A stretch of 64,000 bases of DNA from Halichondria panicea (GCF_963675165.1 NC_087379.1:1926201-1990200); one strand, 5' to 3'. Shown: positions 11,042 to 24,540, counted from the stretch's first letter. Notes: a model not told the origin generated them from the letters alone. Numbers and translations: made by a program.

Positions 11042-11565
11042 ATATAATAATACGTGCACAGCACATAATTATGTACAGCTTGAAACACAATTATACCATA
11101 ACATTTATCATTATGCTATCAGGAGTATTCATGCACTCCTCATGCTATTGAGGCCCTTGGGATCATTAATGAGAACATGCAGAGCTGACCAAACTAAACC
11201 CAATTTTTAATAATGGAAGAGAGTGTACCATATAGCCATAGTAACCTCTAAATGTGCAACTGAAAGTTGATCTAGTGGGCTAGTGTTATTATTCGTGGGC
11301 TAGTGTTATCATTAATTTGTATACATGATTATAGAATGTTCAGTAAGACGGTAAAAACTGCATATGTACAATATTACATGCATCTATAGCCATGGTGATC
11401 TAGTCTGCATTCGTAGCATTGATGAAATACATGTCATAAAATTATACATACAGTGAATTATTAGAACGTGGTTGAATGTAAGCTGGTCAGAAGGTGCACA
11501 AAAAGGGGGTGACATTGCATCCTAAAATAGTTACTGTTGAGTTTGAATTAGACACACAGAATGAG

Positions 11566-12290
11566 CTACACCCACGAGTCCTCTTGCGGTGGCTCCTCTT
11601 TCACTATATATCTCTTTTTTTTTCTTTTCTTTCTCCTTTTGCCGACGAGATGCTCTTTTCTTGTGAATATCAATCTGAGCAAAATGAACACAATGAGGTA
11701 CTGTTGTATATGTAAAATACACTTATACGCAATACACATTTATGGCAGCGCAAGAGCTATCAATAACTGGCCGGTACAACAATAGATTCGAAAGTTAAAA
11801 TTTTTGTAGATCTCAATCACACTTAACACTAGTTGGCATTTCAACATTGCTTGTAAAATTTTAACAGTGTACACATATGCCTTGGTACAAACCATGCTAC
11901 ACACAAAGATAAAAATAACACGTACATCCTGTTCTCACCTTCCCGGCAGTATAAATATGATCTTCTGAGTGTGTTGTCTTGACTATGTGAGACGTGTGCA
12001 TGAGGAACGACAGACCCTCTCCAGTCTCCAGGACCAGGTTACATGCATGGAGGGAGGAATACACCCCAACAGTTAGAGCTACGACAATAATGATGCATAG
12101 AAGAAATTGAACAGAGCTCAGTTGTCCTAATGAATATTGGTATTACTCACCACAAGGCCATTTCCTGAGACAAGTGCATGATAGAGACTACACACACCAT
12201 ACATGGCAGTGGCTGAAGGGGAGAATCAATGTACAAGAGAGAGTTAAATTTACCAGCCATGCGGTCCACCGTGCAGACCTGAAGCCAGGT
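11566..12290 (-). pseudogene. Delta-catenin relic, copy C (last exon plus exon-11-like segment)
   Basis: At 11674-11566 is a third copy of the DSWV-encoding terminal exon. It carries a 4-bp insertion relative to copy B, so the PDZ ligand is out of frame. At about 11945-12040 is a version of armadillo exon 11 (LVLETGEGLSFL) in a homologous intron context. Further on, minus-strand segments with good splice signals (about 12150-12215 and 12265-12290) read as VCTVDRMA and TAMYGVCSLYHALVSG. They have no counterpart in copy B and may be exons from a diverged or different gene. All other delta-catenin exons are missing. Confidence 0.75.
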
Positions 12291-12299
12291 GATCACATC

Positions 12300-13835
12300 T
12301 ATACGTCTATATAGAAAGCTACCTGACTATTCATCAATGGGATATCATAATACTGCACATTGATTATAGTACTTGTACATGTACATTTAAGTGATTAAGC
12401 TCTGTTGACTGCTGTGTTAAAAATGTAGAAACTCTTAGCTTTGACGTGCCTGTGTCAATGAAATGAATCACCATTTGTTCTCCTGCTTCGTTTTTGCCAA
12501 CGTATAGATACCGTGATGTGCGTACGTTTTTATACATCATTATTACATGCAGCCACAAGCATGCAGTTCAGCACAGTAGTAATAAGTGGTCAGGTATAGC
12601 TTTGCCCATAATAATAATATGAAGTATACCGACTGAGTATTAAATTATGCCAGCGTATAAGTTTGAAACCTTTGCAAATGAGCCAAATCAGTAGAAAAGT
12701 TACCCTTTTGCGATCTAACTATCATTAGGTTGTGCGTTGCGAAGTGATCAAATCTCGCAAAATTCGCATAATAATATCGATGCTCGTAAGTAATACAGTA
12801 GGCACAACATAGATTTTTCATGGAGATACATCAGTAGAACCACTGGAGATGAAGATACGTACAACTGGACAGCTCACGTGCATAATGGCACTAATGTTTA
12901 AAGAACTGCATGAGCATAATTATTCTCTACTTATTATAGTAGAAAAAAAGACAACACATTGATTACAAGCGATCGAAGCTTCTAATACGTAACAGCATAA
13001 TAATGAGACTAATTAAATCGAAACACTAATATATTCTTAATACCTTATAAGGTGACATATTTTCGTGAGATATTTCTGCGAATGAGAGCTAGTAAAATCG
13101 CAAAAATGTGTACTCATAGATAATTGGAAAATGCAATGAATCCCACTTGCGAGTTAATTAGAATAACATTAATTTGAGTAGGATTTAGTGGAATTTAATA
13201 CCAGCAAAATGAGCTAAATCGCAAAAAATTTAATCTATCTATGAAAATAAACCTTATCGCCATAGCTCCAGGAAATACGCTGCACAAATTACTACAAGTT
13301 CAGTGCATTGATGCAGGTCATTTAATAGCATCCAGGACAATACACTAGCACTTGTAGTCATTCTGCACAAGACCACTGGGCAGGATCACTACAAGTGCCA
13401 ATAATCTGATCAACTGTGAACCACAATGCCAGTATGGCTCCTGCACCTGCTCATACTGGCATTCTGAAGCTTTGACCTTTAGGATACCAAAACAGCTAAA
13501 GACCCAAAAGTGCTAGGGGACATTTTAATTTACTGGCTACACTGTACTGCTGAGGAAGGAAGGAGAAGACACAGTTTGAGCTATATAATGTCACACACAC
13601 ATGCACACACACACATGCACACACATAATTATTCTATAAGCTAAAAAACGTTAGCTCTCTGCATGCAGGGACAAAAGATTAACCTAACTTGATAGTGCCT
13701 GCCAGTATATGTAATTATGGTGCTAAAACTTTTCTAACTATCAATTCACCTCATAATCCTCGTACACGCCCACACCTGTCTCCTTTTGTGAGCTCCTGCT
13801 TGCTTTCCGGCCTCAATTACAAGTATTATCTGCAG
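12300..13835. other. Spacer, no recognised gene
   Basis: AT-rich sequence with short dispersed motifs (gcgaaaatttcgc-like pieces near 12760 and 13200, a cacacatgca microsatellite near 13590). No ORF with family signal was seen on either strand. Confidence 0.45.
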
Positions 13836-14777
13836 ACGAAACAAAGGCAACAAACAGCCATAATCACAGAGTGTCCAATTCTTCGTAGATCAGATCATTC
13901 GTTTTGCAAAGGTTCAGAACATCTTCTTTGATTTGACTGTCATAGCGACTCGACTTTTGAGAATCTCTCAATTTTATCTTTGAACGGCTTCTGCACAAAA
14001 TTTTCAGCACACAATTCTGGGAGCTTATAGACATACCTCCATTGACCATGTTAGCTGCATGGAAATCGAAAATACCATCAAAGAAGAACACTTCCAACAG
14101 CCCATATAACGCAAGTCGCAAGTCGCTCTGACAACACATAAACTTCAACATAATTATAGTTGGAACTCCAATATACATGTCATGCATGGTATTTCATCAA
14201 AGCTTCTTCAAAATTGTCCTCAAATGCTTCCGGCAGAGAGGGGTTTCAGTGCTTCAAGATAATACTGATTCGTTTCTCCATTAGCAACAGCATCTTCCGG
14301 AAATCCCAGCTCCTTGTAGTTTTCAGCAGCGTACTTATAGCAGACATATTAAATGCAACCATTGTTCTGTTGACAAAAACTCGGTTCCCCACTGAAATCC
14401 ATCAGTTCCATATGATCGCCTGGATGTTGAGAAAGTCAATGAGTTAAAACACAGGTCAGTGACTATCGATGCATGGAATTCTCATAGCCCCAGCTTCACA
14501 ATATACTGATTCGGCTCAGACGAGAATTGGTAAGTCAAGTGTACACAGAACCCCATATACTTTGTCGCTGGCATCGAAAATCTTGACTTCAACTCCTGGA
14601 AAGTGTTGCTGTAAAAGAATTGCTGAATATAAGCCAGATATCTTACTAAATTTAGGAGCTAGGGAGGGAGAGGAGAGCATGATCCTCTGTGCTGTTCAGA
14701 CCTGCAGCTCTGTCCAGGTACTCTTGGTATTGACTGAGCAGAGAAGCAGAGGAAGCAGAGGAAGTGCTATTCCCCAT
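13836..14777 (-). pseudogene. Flavin amine oxidase pseudogene, copy A
   Basis: Copy A matches the intact oxidase at 32391-33974 from its ATG (14777-14775, MGNSTSSAS) to roughly residue 330. It contains several small insertions, deletions and in-frame stops; for example, the segments around 14150 and 14350 are interrupted by inserted ataattat-type sequence. The C-terminal 200 residues, including the FAD-binding C-terminal motif, are absent. It sits head-to-head with the small membrane-protein ORF, 188 bp away. It cannot give an active enzyme. Confidence 0.88.
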
Positions 14778-14965
14778 TGTTATTTCCAGGACCGTTTTCT
14801 GTTCTGGTTCCTCGGCTTTTGATGGTTATTTATTACAGTCTACATGTACATAAAAATTCAATGCCCATCATGTGCAAAAGGATTTGATTTGGATGGCCTC
14901 GATTACAAGCCGCCTATAAATTTAATTAGTAAAAAAGACTTGAGAGAAGAATTCAAAGAAGCAAC

Positions 14966-15121
14966 ATGATCATCATCCTTCCCATTGGCTTGATAATTCA
15001 CTTAATCAAGATGTGTATCGTTTGCTACAAGAATGGTGACTGCAAGTGCTCATGCTGTCACAAAGAAGTTGACTTAGAGACTGGACAAGAGACGGACTCA
15101 CTCCTGAAAAACAATGCGTAA
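14966..15121 (+). CDS. Small Cys-rich single-pass membrane protein, copy A (51 aa)
   Basis: Intact 51-codon frame. The hydrophobic N-terminus is shorter than in the paralogues (MIIILPIGLIIHLIK). Then come MCIVCYKNGDCKCSCC and DLETGQETDSLLKNNA, almost identical to copy B. With only about 14 hydrophobic residues, membrane insertion is less sure than for copy B (61 aa). The surrounding oxidase and delta-catenin copies are pseudogenes, so this ORF may be the only surviving coding unit of copy A. Function unknown. Confidence 0.6.
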   Translation: MIIILPIGLIIHLIKMCIVCYKNGDCKCSCCHKEVDLETGQETDSLLKNNA

Positions 15122-16219
15122 CAATCAGTGGACCCCGTTTATACAATGCAACAGTCTAAATTTAAAACATATTTTCTTATGATGGAAATCTAAGTCCTAT
15201 ATGTGCTACCACAAGCTGTAAAATTTAATTGGGCAGTTTATACGAAAATTTGCACCAACGACAATTAATGCACTCCTGGTATATATTAGGCCACTCCAAC
15301 AAAAAACTTAGTTTCCCGTCCTTTGACGAGGGCAACCTCGATTTTCATTACTATTATCCTGAATATCATTACGAATATCATTACATTCCATTGATGTACG
15401 ATAACTATTTTGCCTGGCAGGCGGCAGCCGTGGCTTGATAATGTCATTAATTACTATTAAGGAAAAATAATGAGGTAGGCTGAAAAGCATGTATGCACGC
15501 TCAGTTGCTTTACGTCTGATCAAAGTCTGTGATTAACTTAACCCTGATCAAAATTAATTTGTTGGCATGGCAGACTATATATCATTGTACTGCTGCTGCA
15601 CGGCATGATATACACTATATAGCCAGCTATAATTATAACTGAAACACAAAATGTCAACACGTCATGTGCTATTGGGGCTATTATAATGAACCACTACAGA
15701 GGGCGTAAATCAGACAAAAGGGTGCAATGGTGTATGACCACACTGAAGCCACGTGCACAATGGGAGACCACAACCCAAAGATAGCACAACCATAGCACCT
15801 GTATAGTGGGGCTGAATAATTATGAGCTCAGTATTTATAATAGCCAGCTATAAAAACACAGCTTGAAACAATAATTAATGTCATGCTTATATCGCATGCT
15901 TTTGGGATCAACAGAGCTATAGGAGTAGATATATAGGATGACCATGCATGCAATGAAGCCACGTACATGAGAGGGAATGTATATCATAATTTATTATTAT
16001 ACATATCAACCTTTAAAATTTAATGTGCAACTGAAAGTTGATCTGTATATAGTAAACATGAAGAGTGTGATGTGTTATTAGTGACTATAGAGAGCTATAG
16101 AGTGTATATATACAGCATGCAATTAATCCCGTACATTAAACACATTGTTTTCGAATAACGGTCACGACCGAAAATGTTTATTACAGAGATCTCACTTCAT
16201 CATACACGTTAGAAATTAA

Positions 16220-16410
16220 TACAGTGGAACCTCTGTTAACAACCACCTCCGAATAAAGGCCAGTTGCTATTATATAACGGCCAGGCACCCAGGTCCCAAA
16301 TGAACAGTTTGTGTACAAACATGCAACCTCTCAACAAAGGCCACCTCAGTATAAAGGCCAAAACATTGTTCCCCAATTAAAGGTGTCCGTTATAGAGGGA
16401 TTCCACTGTA
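16220..16410. mobile_element. Short MITE with CAGTGGAACCTC termini
   Basis: Bounded by TA, with ends CAGTGGAACCTC and GGATTCCACTG. Interior tandem motifs (aaaggccac, aaaggccag) are typical of this widespread Tc1/mariner-like MITE type. About 190 bp, noncoding. Confidence 0.75.
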
Positions 16411-16418
16411 GTATGATT

Positions 16419-16826
16419 ACCGTATATATAGCAGGTAATTTTCGTGGGGTAAAATTATGGCGCTATAATATAATTATTAGTGCCATAATTCAAGGGGGGT
16501 ATACTTTTTTGCATTAGGGGGTATATACTTTTTCATTAGGGTATATACTTTTTATTTTATGGGATATATACTTTTTTCATTAGCTAGGGGTATAGAATTA
16601 TGGCACTATAACGCCATATAAGATATTTGTTATTTTCGTGGGAAATTTATATAAGCTGACCTTCACGAAATTTTAACGTAGGCGTGGCTTACCGGAACGT
16701 AGGATTGCAGTGCAGGCAACGAGACTAAACGAAATTTTTGCTCACAAAAACCATGCACCGGCCGGCGCCGTTTCTCGAGTTGAACAAATAATTTACCCCA
16801 CGAAACTTACCCACTATACAGTATAC
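16419..16826. mobile_element. MITE with ttttcgtgggg-type inverted ends and internal repeats
   Basis: The left end (gcaggtaattttcgtggggt) and the right end (accccacgaaacttacccac) are inverted repeats. Inside, the phrase gggtatatacttttt recurs four times at 16497-16575. No ORF. Confidence 0.65.
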
Positions 16827-19800
16827 TCGTATAATTTATTTATTTTAAGGATTATTATAGCATGCATGCATGCATGCACTCATAACAATTAAATTAAGCA
16901 ATGTAGGGGTTAATATACTCGGCTATGCCTCATGCCTTAATTGTCGTAATTATTGCTTGCATGTTACTCGTGCTATTAATCCCATTATAGCCTCAATTCT
17001 CGATCGAGGCTAATCCCATTATTGCAATACTATAGAATGTTCAACTCCATGCAGTGCAATAAATTTGGCACATCATGCCGATTACACAATAATTTCATAT
17101 AGAATGTTTGATAAAAACTGCATGTGTACAAGTTACATCTATAGCCATGGTGATCTAGTCTGCATTCGCAGCATTGATGAAATACATGTCATACATAATT
17201 ATAGGACTATAATTATTAGAAGGTGGTTGAATGTAAGCTGGTCAGAAGGTGCACAAAAAGGGGGTGACATTGCATCCTAAAAATAATAGTTACTGTTGAG
17301 TTTGAATTAGACACACAGAATGAGCTACACCCACGAGTCCTCTTGCGGTGGCTCCTCTTTTACTATCTCTTTCTCTTTCTTTTCTTTCTCCTTTTGCCGA
17401 CGAGATGCTCTTTTCTTGTGAATGTCAACCTGTGCAAAATCATAATTATAGTGGATTGCAATAATTAAATGACTGCATGGAGGAACCAGCTAGACACTTG
17501 TACAACGCACACTTACACATTTGTGGCAACGCCAGAGCTATCAAAGACTTGGTTGGTACAACAATCGATTCGAAACGTTACAATATAGATTATGTATACA
17601 GATTTCAATCACACTCTTCAGAGAAGCTAACAAACAAGACTGTAATTATGATCTCACCGAGGCGTAAGTGGCGTTGGGGTCTGGCTCAGACTCCTCCTGC
17701 GAGGTGGCCGAGAGTGGGCCGGTGGTTGACAGGGGGCCGCTGATTGTAGAGCCAGCTGTCTCTGTGTGGGGGGCAGTGTCGGATCGAGGGGCAGGTACTG
17801 AGGGAGGGGTGACCGGGTGGGTCTGCTTCAGGTCTGGGTCGTCAATACTCTGTGTATAGAGAGTATGTACTATAACACGCAGTGTTGACATATACATGTA
17901 CAGCCAATGTACATGAGTTTGACTGCAAATATTCGTGAGACACACACTCAAGGACTGAAATTATAGCCAGGCAATTTAATAGGTTCTTCTTGAAAATTGT
18001 ACTCATGAAAACACACACTTATCCGGCTTCACACGTACCACATCAGGTACATGTACGTATAGGAGGACCATAATTATAAGCCAGTTTTGAATGAACACTT
18101 GTATGTTCAGACTAAAGCTATACACGTGCAATGTAATACCACTAAAGAGGCTGTATATTAAATATTATGTAAACAAAGTTTTAGGCCTAATTAGCTCACC
18201 TGATAAATGACAGGTCCCGGTTCCTCTTTGGGTATGAGCTGATAGCCTGGTTCCTCCATATCCATCAGCTGCTCCTCCTCGGCTGTGGGGGGTAGTGAGC
18301 GAGGGGGTTGGGGTGGGAGATGTGCATAGGGGAAGCCCCTGATATCATTGACGACTGTACGGGTAGTGAGAAGAGAAACAGGTGATTATCAGCATTCAAC
18401 ATAGTACATGTACAGTACAACATATTGAGTTATGTGGTCAATTATGGCTTCAATATAATTGCGCTTTATAAATGTGGTTGACAAGTATGCCAGGGACTGT
18501 ACACGAAAAATGCTACTTTGAGCTGGTTGGAGCTAATCAGTATAAAAGTCTTGAAGCGTTTGACTAAAATAATTGTCTTCATTTAGCAATTGGTAATGAA
18601 CTCTTTCTCAACTTATAGTTAATACAATCATTACAACCATTTCTTAGCCAAAACTTACCGTGGCTGACATTGGCTCATGTCTCGCTCCACTCATTCCATC
18701 ACACTCTCCTCATCATCTTGGCGACCTGGGCGTTTTGACTTCTTTGACACCTTCTTACTTCTCTTCTTCCTCCGAGAACCCTGGTAGTCACGAGAGATGC
18801 TCACTCTCTGCTCAAAATCAAATTGGGAGCTTGACTCTTTTACTAACTTTTGAAACTGGCTCATTTCCCAACCCTCTTTCTTAAGCGCTGACTTGCACTC
18901 TTTGCACTCGTACAGGATGGAGCAGAGCTGTGTGTGTGTGTGTGTGCGGGGGGGGTGAACAGTAGGATACTAAAGTATTATAGTGGTTACAAATAGAGTG
19001 CTATTCCGCTGATCATGAATACCATCATGACAACTTTTATTGTAATGATTTGCAAGCGCTAACAGCTTCTCAAAAATAAAAAGGCAAAGACCTATACTGG
19101 TACTTGTATGACATCACGATCCTTGCCACAAGGCATGTATACAAGAAGATACAATACGAGCAATTAATAGACTGTGCATACAGTTTTGTACGTAGTAATT
19201 ACAGGCAGTCACAGTAATAGCATGTGTGCTAGCTTGTACTGTACATGTACGTACCTAGAGAGGTTTTGTTTCGAGGGTCGATGGCTAGGTTTCTAAGAGC
19301 CATGGCTGCTGCCCTCACCACCGCATCATGGCCATTGTTGAGTAGCTCTGCCAATAGGCGCAGGCCATTGGACGTCCGGATCATGTTACGAGCATACACT
19401 GCCCACTGTGTGTATGGGTGTGTATGGGAGGGGGGGGTTAATTGCTATATAGTATCTATTGGAACATGTATATACCGTATAACTATAGCACTAGCTACAT
19501 GTAAAGGAGCGATCACAATGCTGTATAGGCAGGCAGGCACACACTCAAACGTGTGCGGGGGTGGGACGCTGCTCTAGTGTAGTGGAACATGTACGATCGT
19601 GTATAACTTGCACTTCTGGCTAACAGAATAATTATACATAATTATCTATAGGCACAAACCTTCCAGTTGCATGCTGTGAGGTTTTGAATTGCACCGGCGG
19701 CCGCCTCAATGGTTTCTATGGCAACAGAGAAATGCTCAATTAGGGCCAGGTACAGATACACGATGTCCGGTTGCCATAGCAATGCCATTCCGTACACAGG

Positions 19801-19860
19801 TCCGGTGCGTTTTGGGAGAGAGGACGGATCTAGAGAACACATAACGGGTTAATAAGTTAA

Positions 19861-20759
19861 CCCTTTCCCGGCTTTAATTAAAAAAACAAAATACAGAATA
19901 AATACATATTTTTCTTTAAAAATAAATATCTCATGAACAATGCATTGAAATCACTTGCAACTATTTCCTACAGGTAGCCCAGATCCTGGGGGTACCATGA
20001 CATCATCATCGTTACCTAGCAACTGACCACCCCCCACTAATTAACGATTTTTTACACATTTTACAATTATGAACATAAAGAATATTGTATGAAGGCATGA
20101 AGTAACTAAAAACACTAAGTAAGTGTTCTCAATGTTCTTACGGTGACATGGTTCAATCAGGATCAGCAGAAACTTCTCTGCGAGGTCGTATCGGCAGACG
20201 CTCTTTTCCCGGGAAATGTTTTCTTCACCTACACACAGGTTTACAAGTTCAATGGTGGCTCATGATGTCCACTTGTGTACTAACTAGACTAAGCATACCA
20301 TACTGAAGCTATACAGACTACATATGATACTCCATAGTTACTTACAAGGTCCAGGACTTTGGTTCATGCTCAGGAGCTTCTTCCTCTGGCTCTTTAGGCT
20401 CTATGTTTATAGCTTGACCTCTGAAAAGTAGTTTCCTCTCTTAGTATGATCCCAGTCACTGTCCTCTTACTCAACAAGGCCATAAGCATAGTTATTCTCA
20501 CTGTCTAGCTGCCCTAGAACCTCGCTGAGGTTGTACTACGAAGATCTTGTAGCCATTATCAAACGGTCACTTTTCTTTCGACAGTACTGCACAAAGCGTA
20601 CCTCGAGGCAAGATATTAAAGATACCATGTGAAAGAGCAGCCCAATGCGCATGTGCTGGTACCTACAGTGTGCGCATAGCTCCAACACAGCGCCCACAAC
20701 GATTTTTTGAAAATTATCACTACCGCTGCCGTCATATGACGGCTAAAGCCGGGAAAGGG
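19861..20759. mobile_element. piggyBac-type nonautonomous element (TTAA target)
   Basis: Termini CCCTTTCCCGGCTTTA and TAAAGCCGGGAAAGGG are perfect 16-bp inverted repeats flanked on both sides by TTAA. Copy B lacks the insertion at the equivalent place (40115-40130), so it is younger than the duplication. The minus strand carries exon-like pieces bounded by splice signals, ending at about 20340 (an acidic EPKEPEEEAPEHEPK stretch) and at about 20150 (CRYDLAEKFLLILIEP). They may be captured host sequence or transposase relics. No intact transposase. Confidence 0.85.
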
Positions 20760-23026
20760 TTAAGCGAATAAGTGAAAAATATATTGTTAGTCTATATCGA
20801 GTAGTACATGTATACGTACGAATGCTAATAATACATGAAATTGAAAGAGAAACACACAGCCACCAAAGTTAACAAAGTTTAAGAGCATAATACATTAGTT
20901 AATAGTGGGTCTTGCACAAAGTACACAGTGTCACTCACGCTCTAAGAACACAGAACTTAAACTTGATTGAGTTGACCATGCATGTACTGTACACCCACAC
21001 TCACCAGGATTGGCGTAGTCCACACTGTAGGACGGTCTGCTGAACATGGGACTATGGACACGCCCTCTCTCTCGTCGACTACTCCCACGAGATCTTTTGA
21101 GAAACGCCAAACACCCGGGACTTGAGTTGGAGAAAGGCTGCATGATCTCATCCATGTCTTTCTGTTGCTCCTCTTCCCAGTCATGGTCCAGTACATCCCC
21201 CGTCTCTTCCTGAGGATCCACTTCATTCTCGAGACGATAAGAGAGGTTACGCAAGACACACGCTGCATTCTCCACAGCCTAGTGTGTGTGTGTGGGGGAG
21301 GATATATTGAGTAAAGTGTACATGACTTAATTGTACAAGTAATTTTTTAGCATGTGAATCTTTGTACATGACCATAACTTTGGTATGGATTGTCCGATTT
21401 CAATAGCTTATCGTTTTAATGGTGCATTCATCAAGATTTTGGGCCTGTTTTCGACAAAAAAGCGTAGGCTATAGATGGGGCAAAATTGGGTGCTCTCAAA
21501 GTTAGTGAACACCACATCAAAGACATCCTCATATTAAAGCTTTCAGAAATCAAAATAACATTGAAAAAGAGAACCATTACAATTAACGCTGCTCAAAGAC
21601 TTGCATAGTGTACGTACATTATACTGATTCCTACGTGATGTATGTTACCTTTTCATCAGCAGCTGCCTTGTGGAGTACCGCAGACCTAAGCAGCCATACA
21701 AGCGTGTCGACCAGTCCACTGCTGGCCCTCATACAAACTCGCGATGGTTCACCCGATGAGGAGATGTTCCGTAGCGTACCTATAGAGAGGGTGGTGGTGC
21801 AGACAGTGCTATGATGATGTACTGTGTTTCAACACACACAGAATGCATGCACATTCTCTCGCATGTGACACTGTGTTATATTATCTGTGTACGCGTACAA
21901 ATTAATGTACACGTAGCGTACACTGTTGTTACAGGCCCTGAGGGTGTATATTGCTGCATAGTCTTAAGTATTGAGAATCGTATTTACTACTAAAGTACAT
22001 GTAATGCTGTGTCAGCACGTAGCTAATTAGGTTCAGGTACAAGATAGTCAATGTGTACAATTATTGACCACACTTAATTGTGCTGGTATGAAAACTAAGT
22101 ACATGTAGCTCTAAACGCCCCATCTCTCACCAGTGATGTTTCTCAGCTCAATGTTCCACTGTATGAAGCTAGGTTTAGCCAGAGGGTCCTTGGCCGCCTC
22201 CAGACTCCACCCAGTGTACGGGACCATCGTCAACTCTACTATGTCGTGGGTACTGCTCTTAATGATACGAAGTTTCATTTCCTGGATACAATTAAAGGAG
22301 AAATTAAAGTATACTGTTGTTTGTGAGACGTGCGTTACATTGGGGGAGGAGAGGGAAGTTTTATTTTATATTCCAAATAATTATGCAGTGTAGCAGATTG
22401 ATATTTTGGTGCGATCACCCACCTGAACAAATTAAGGCATTTCTATGTACAGGTACAGGTACATATATTAATAAGGGCCCATACATAATTATTTGAGAGT
22501 TTCAGTATATGTACAATCATGTATGTGTATGCATGTGTATATACCAGAGGAGGCGCGAAGCACTTAACCTTTGCTAATCAGGTCTCTAATTGCCGTTGTG
22601 TTAATTGCATGCCAGTCTCATGAATTAGCCGCCCTTCCTACCTGAAGATACCTTGAGAAGGGCGGCTGATTCAAGAGCCTAACAATGGGTACACAGGAGT
22701 GAACTGCTATAAAGATCTCTCTCACTTGCACTGAGGAGATATCAAGCATTCAAGAGCTTCCACAACTGAAGATGTGAGATGTGGAATGCTTCTTCAGATA
22801 TATGGTGGGCACATTTTACACTTCACACCGTCAAGTAAAATTGGAGGAAAGTTCTCCCAAACGAATGGATCCCTCGTCTGTTTTATCAAATGCCTTCATT
22901 TGATGTACGTGCGAATATACTACAATCAATGTGCCAGTTGATCATCCTCCCTCACAAGTTACTGCAATATAACTGACCACAACTATTTATAAATTGGACA
23001 TTGATAATCATGAGCATTATATTCTA

Positions 23027-23349
23027 GACTGGCGGCGACAGCCCCTCGTGTACCGCGAGGGACTGGCAAACTGTCTATCAGTCACTCGTCTCAGCTGCAA
23101 CGAGCATTGCAGCCTATCAGGTTGCTCAACGTCATATTAGCCCTGTAATTGTAACCGCACTTACACTTCAGGGGATTCAGTGCATTCCATAGTAGCTGAA
23201 TCTCATAGCAAAATTTAACCACATTATCTATAACGATATTCATGTTTAGTAGTGTCATACGATCTATTACACTTCCGCTGAGACGAGTGACTGATAGGCA
23301 GTTTGCCAGTCGCTCGCGCTACACGCTCGGGCTGCTGTCGCCGCCAGTC
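23027..23349. mobile_element. MITE, GACTGGCGGCGACAGC termini, TA target (nested)
   Basis: Inverted ends GACTGGCGGCGACAGC and GCTGTCGCCGCCAGTC, flanked by TA. It is the same element, inverted, as 34198-34519. About 320 bp, noncoding. Confidence 0.85.
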
Positions 23350-23428
23350 TAATTATATTCATGGCTAACAGCTATTAATACGTGTATAATTATATGATGC
23401 ATGTTATTGCTGCACTTGATCGAATTTC

Positions 23429-23986
23429 AATCCGACTAGAAAAACATTTGCAATGTGAAAAATTGCTAGGATTGGCCAGGGGAACCACAAAAAAGCGTGG
23501 GAACAAGAAATCAGACGAGAGCATAACTCCAATCCGTTACAACGTCAATCACATGTATACTGGTAGTTTTCTCATGTTTTCCCAGCCAATATGCCACGCA
23601 ATTTTTACTGGTGGAGTGATGACCAATCCCTATATATATTTATTATACATCCATTTTAGAATGTGGGGCACATAATCATGATGATTTGTGATAAATTGAT
23701 GTTCCTAATACATGCAGTGTTGAGCACAGGTACACACAGTCCATCCATGCATAGTAACATGCACGGACCGTACTGGTGACTGCATGGAATGATGTGGTGG
23801 ATGGAAGCTGATAGGTGGATCTGGAACACAGTCTATTATTTAATATACTATGTATTGTACATGTTCATGACGTTGTAACGGATTGGAGTTATGCTCTCGT
23901 CTGATTTCTTGTTCCCACGCTTTTTTGTGGTTCCCCTGGCCAATCCTAGCAATTTTTCACATTGCAAATGTTTTTCTAGTCGGATT
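23429..23986. repeat. Long inverted repeat (118-bp arms, 320-bp loop)
   Basis: The arms 23429-23547 and 23869-23986 are apparently perfect reverse complements (for example the arm text ggccaggggaaccacaaaaa and its complement). A transcript crossing this would fold into a long hairpin. It lies inside the 3.6-kb TIR element. No gene is recognised in the arms. Confidence 0.85.
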
Positions 23987-24539
23987 CCCTTTCTTTTTCA
24001 GTACAGTTTACGTATCATGACATGCATAAGTGGAACGTCAAGAGGCAGTACAAGAAGAGAAGACAGGACTAATCAGATATCTTCTCGAATATCTCTGGAC
24101 TAATAATTATATTATAATGAGTAATAATTTATTGCTTGATAATTATGTTGAATTTGCGAATCAGTATTAAATGACAGCCATTTTAAGAGCATGATATCTA
24201 GCCAGTGCATATAGCATACCTGTCAGAGAAAGGGAGCTAGAGCTGAACAGTGTGAAGAAAAGGAACACCTCAGGCTCTGGAAAAGCACTGCTGCACTGAT
24301 TTTAGGCGCACGGTTTATTAGCCACGCCTATCTATTATTATTGGCCACAACGCAATTGCTGAGTCATTAAAGATGGCGGAATTGTCTAGGTAAGAGAAAT
24401 AGAGACTGAGAGGTCATCTGCCTTGTGGAAGCAATCGCAAATCTGAAGAAGCGCTTTGTAATCCAGGTTGTAGTCGTTTGGAAACCCTGTGCAGAATGTC
24501 CTGGAGATGGCTGTACTTGGAGTAAATGCTGGGCAAGAA

Positions 24540-24540
<1 letters not shown>

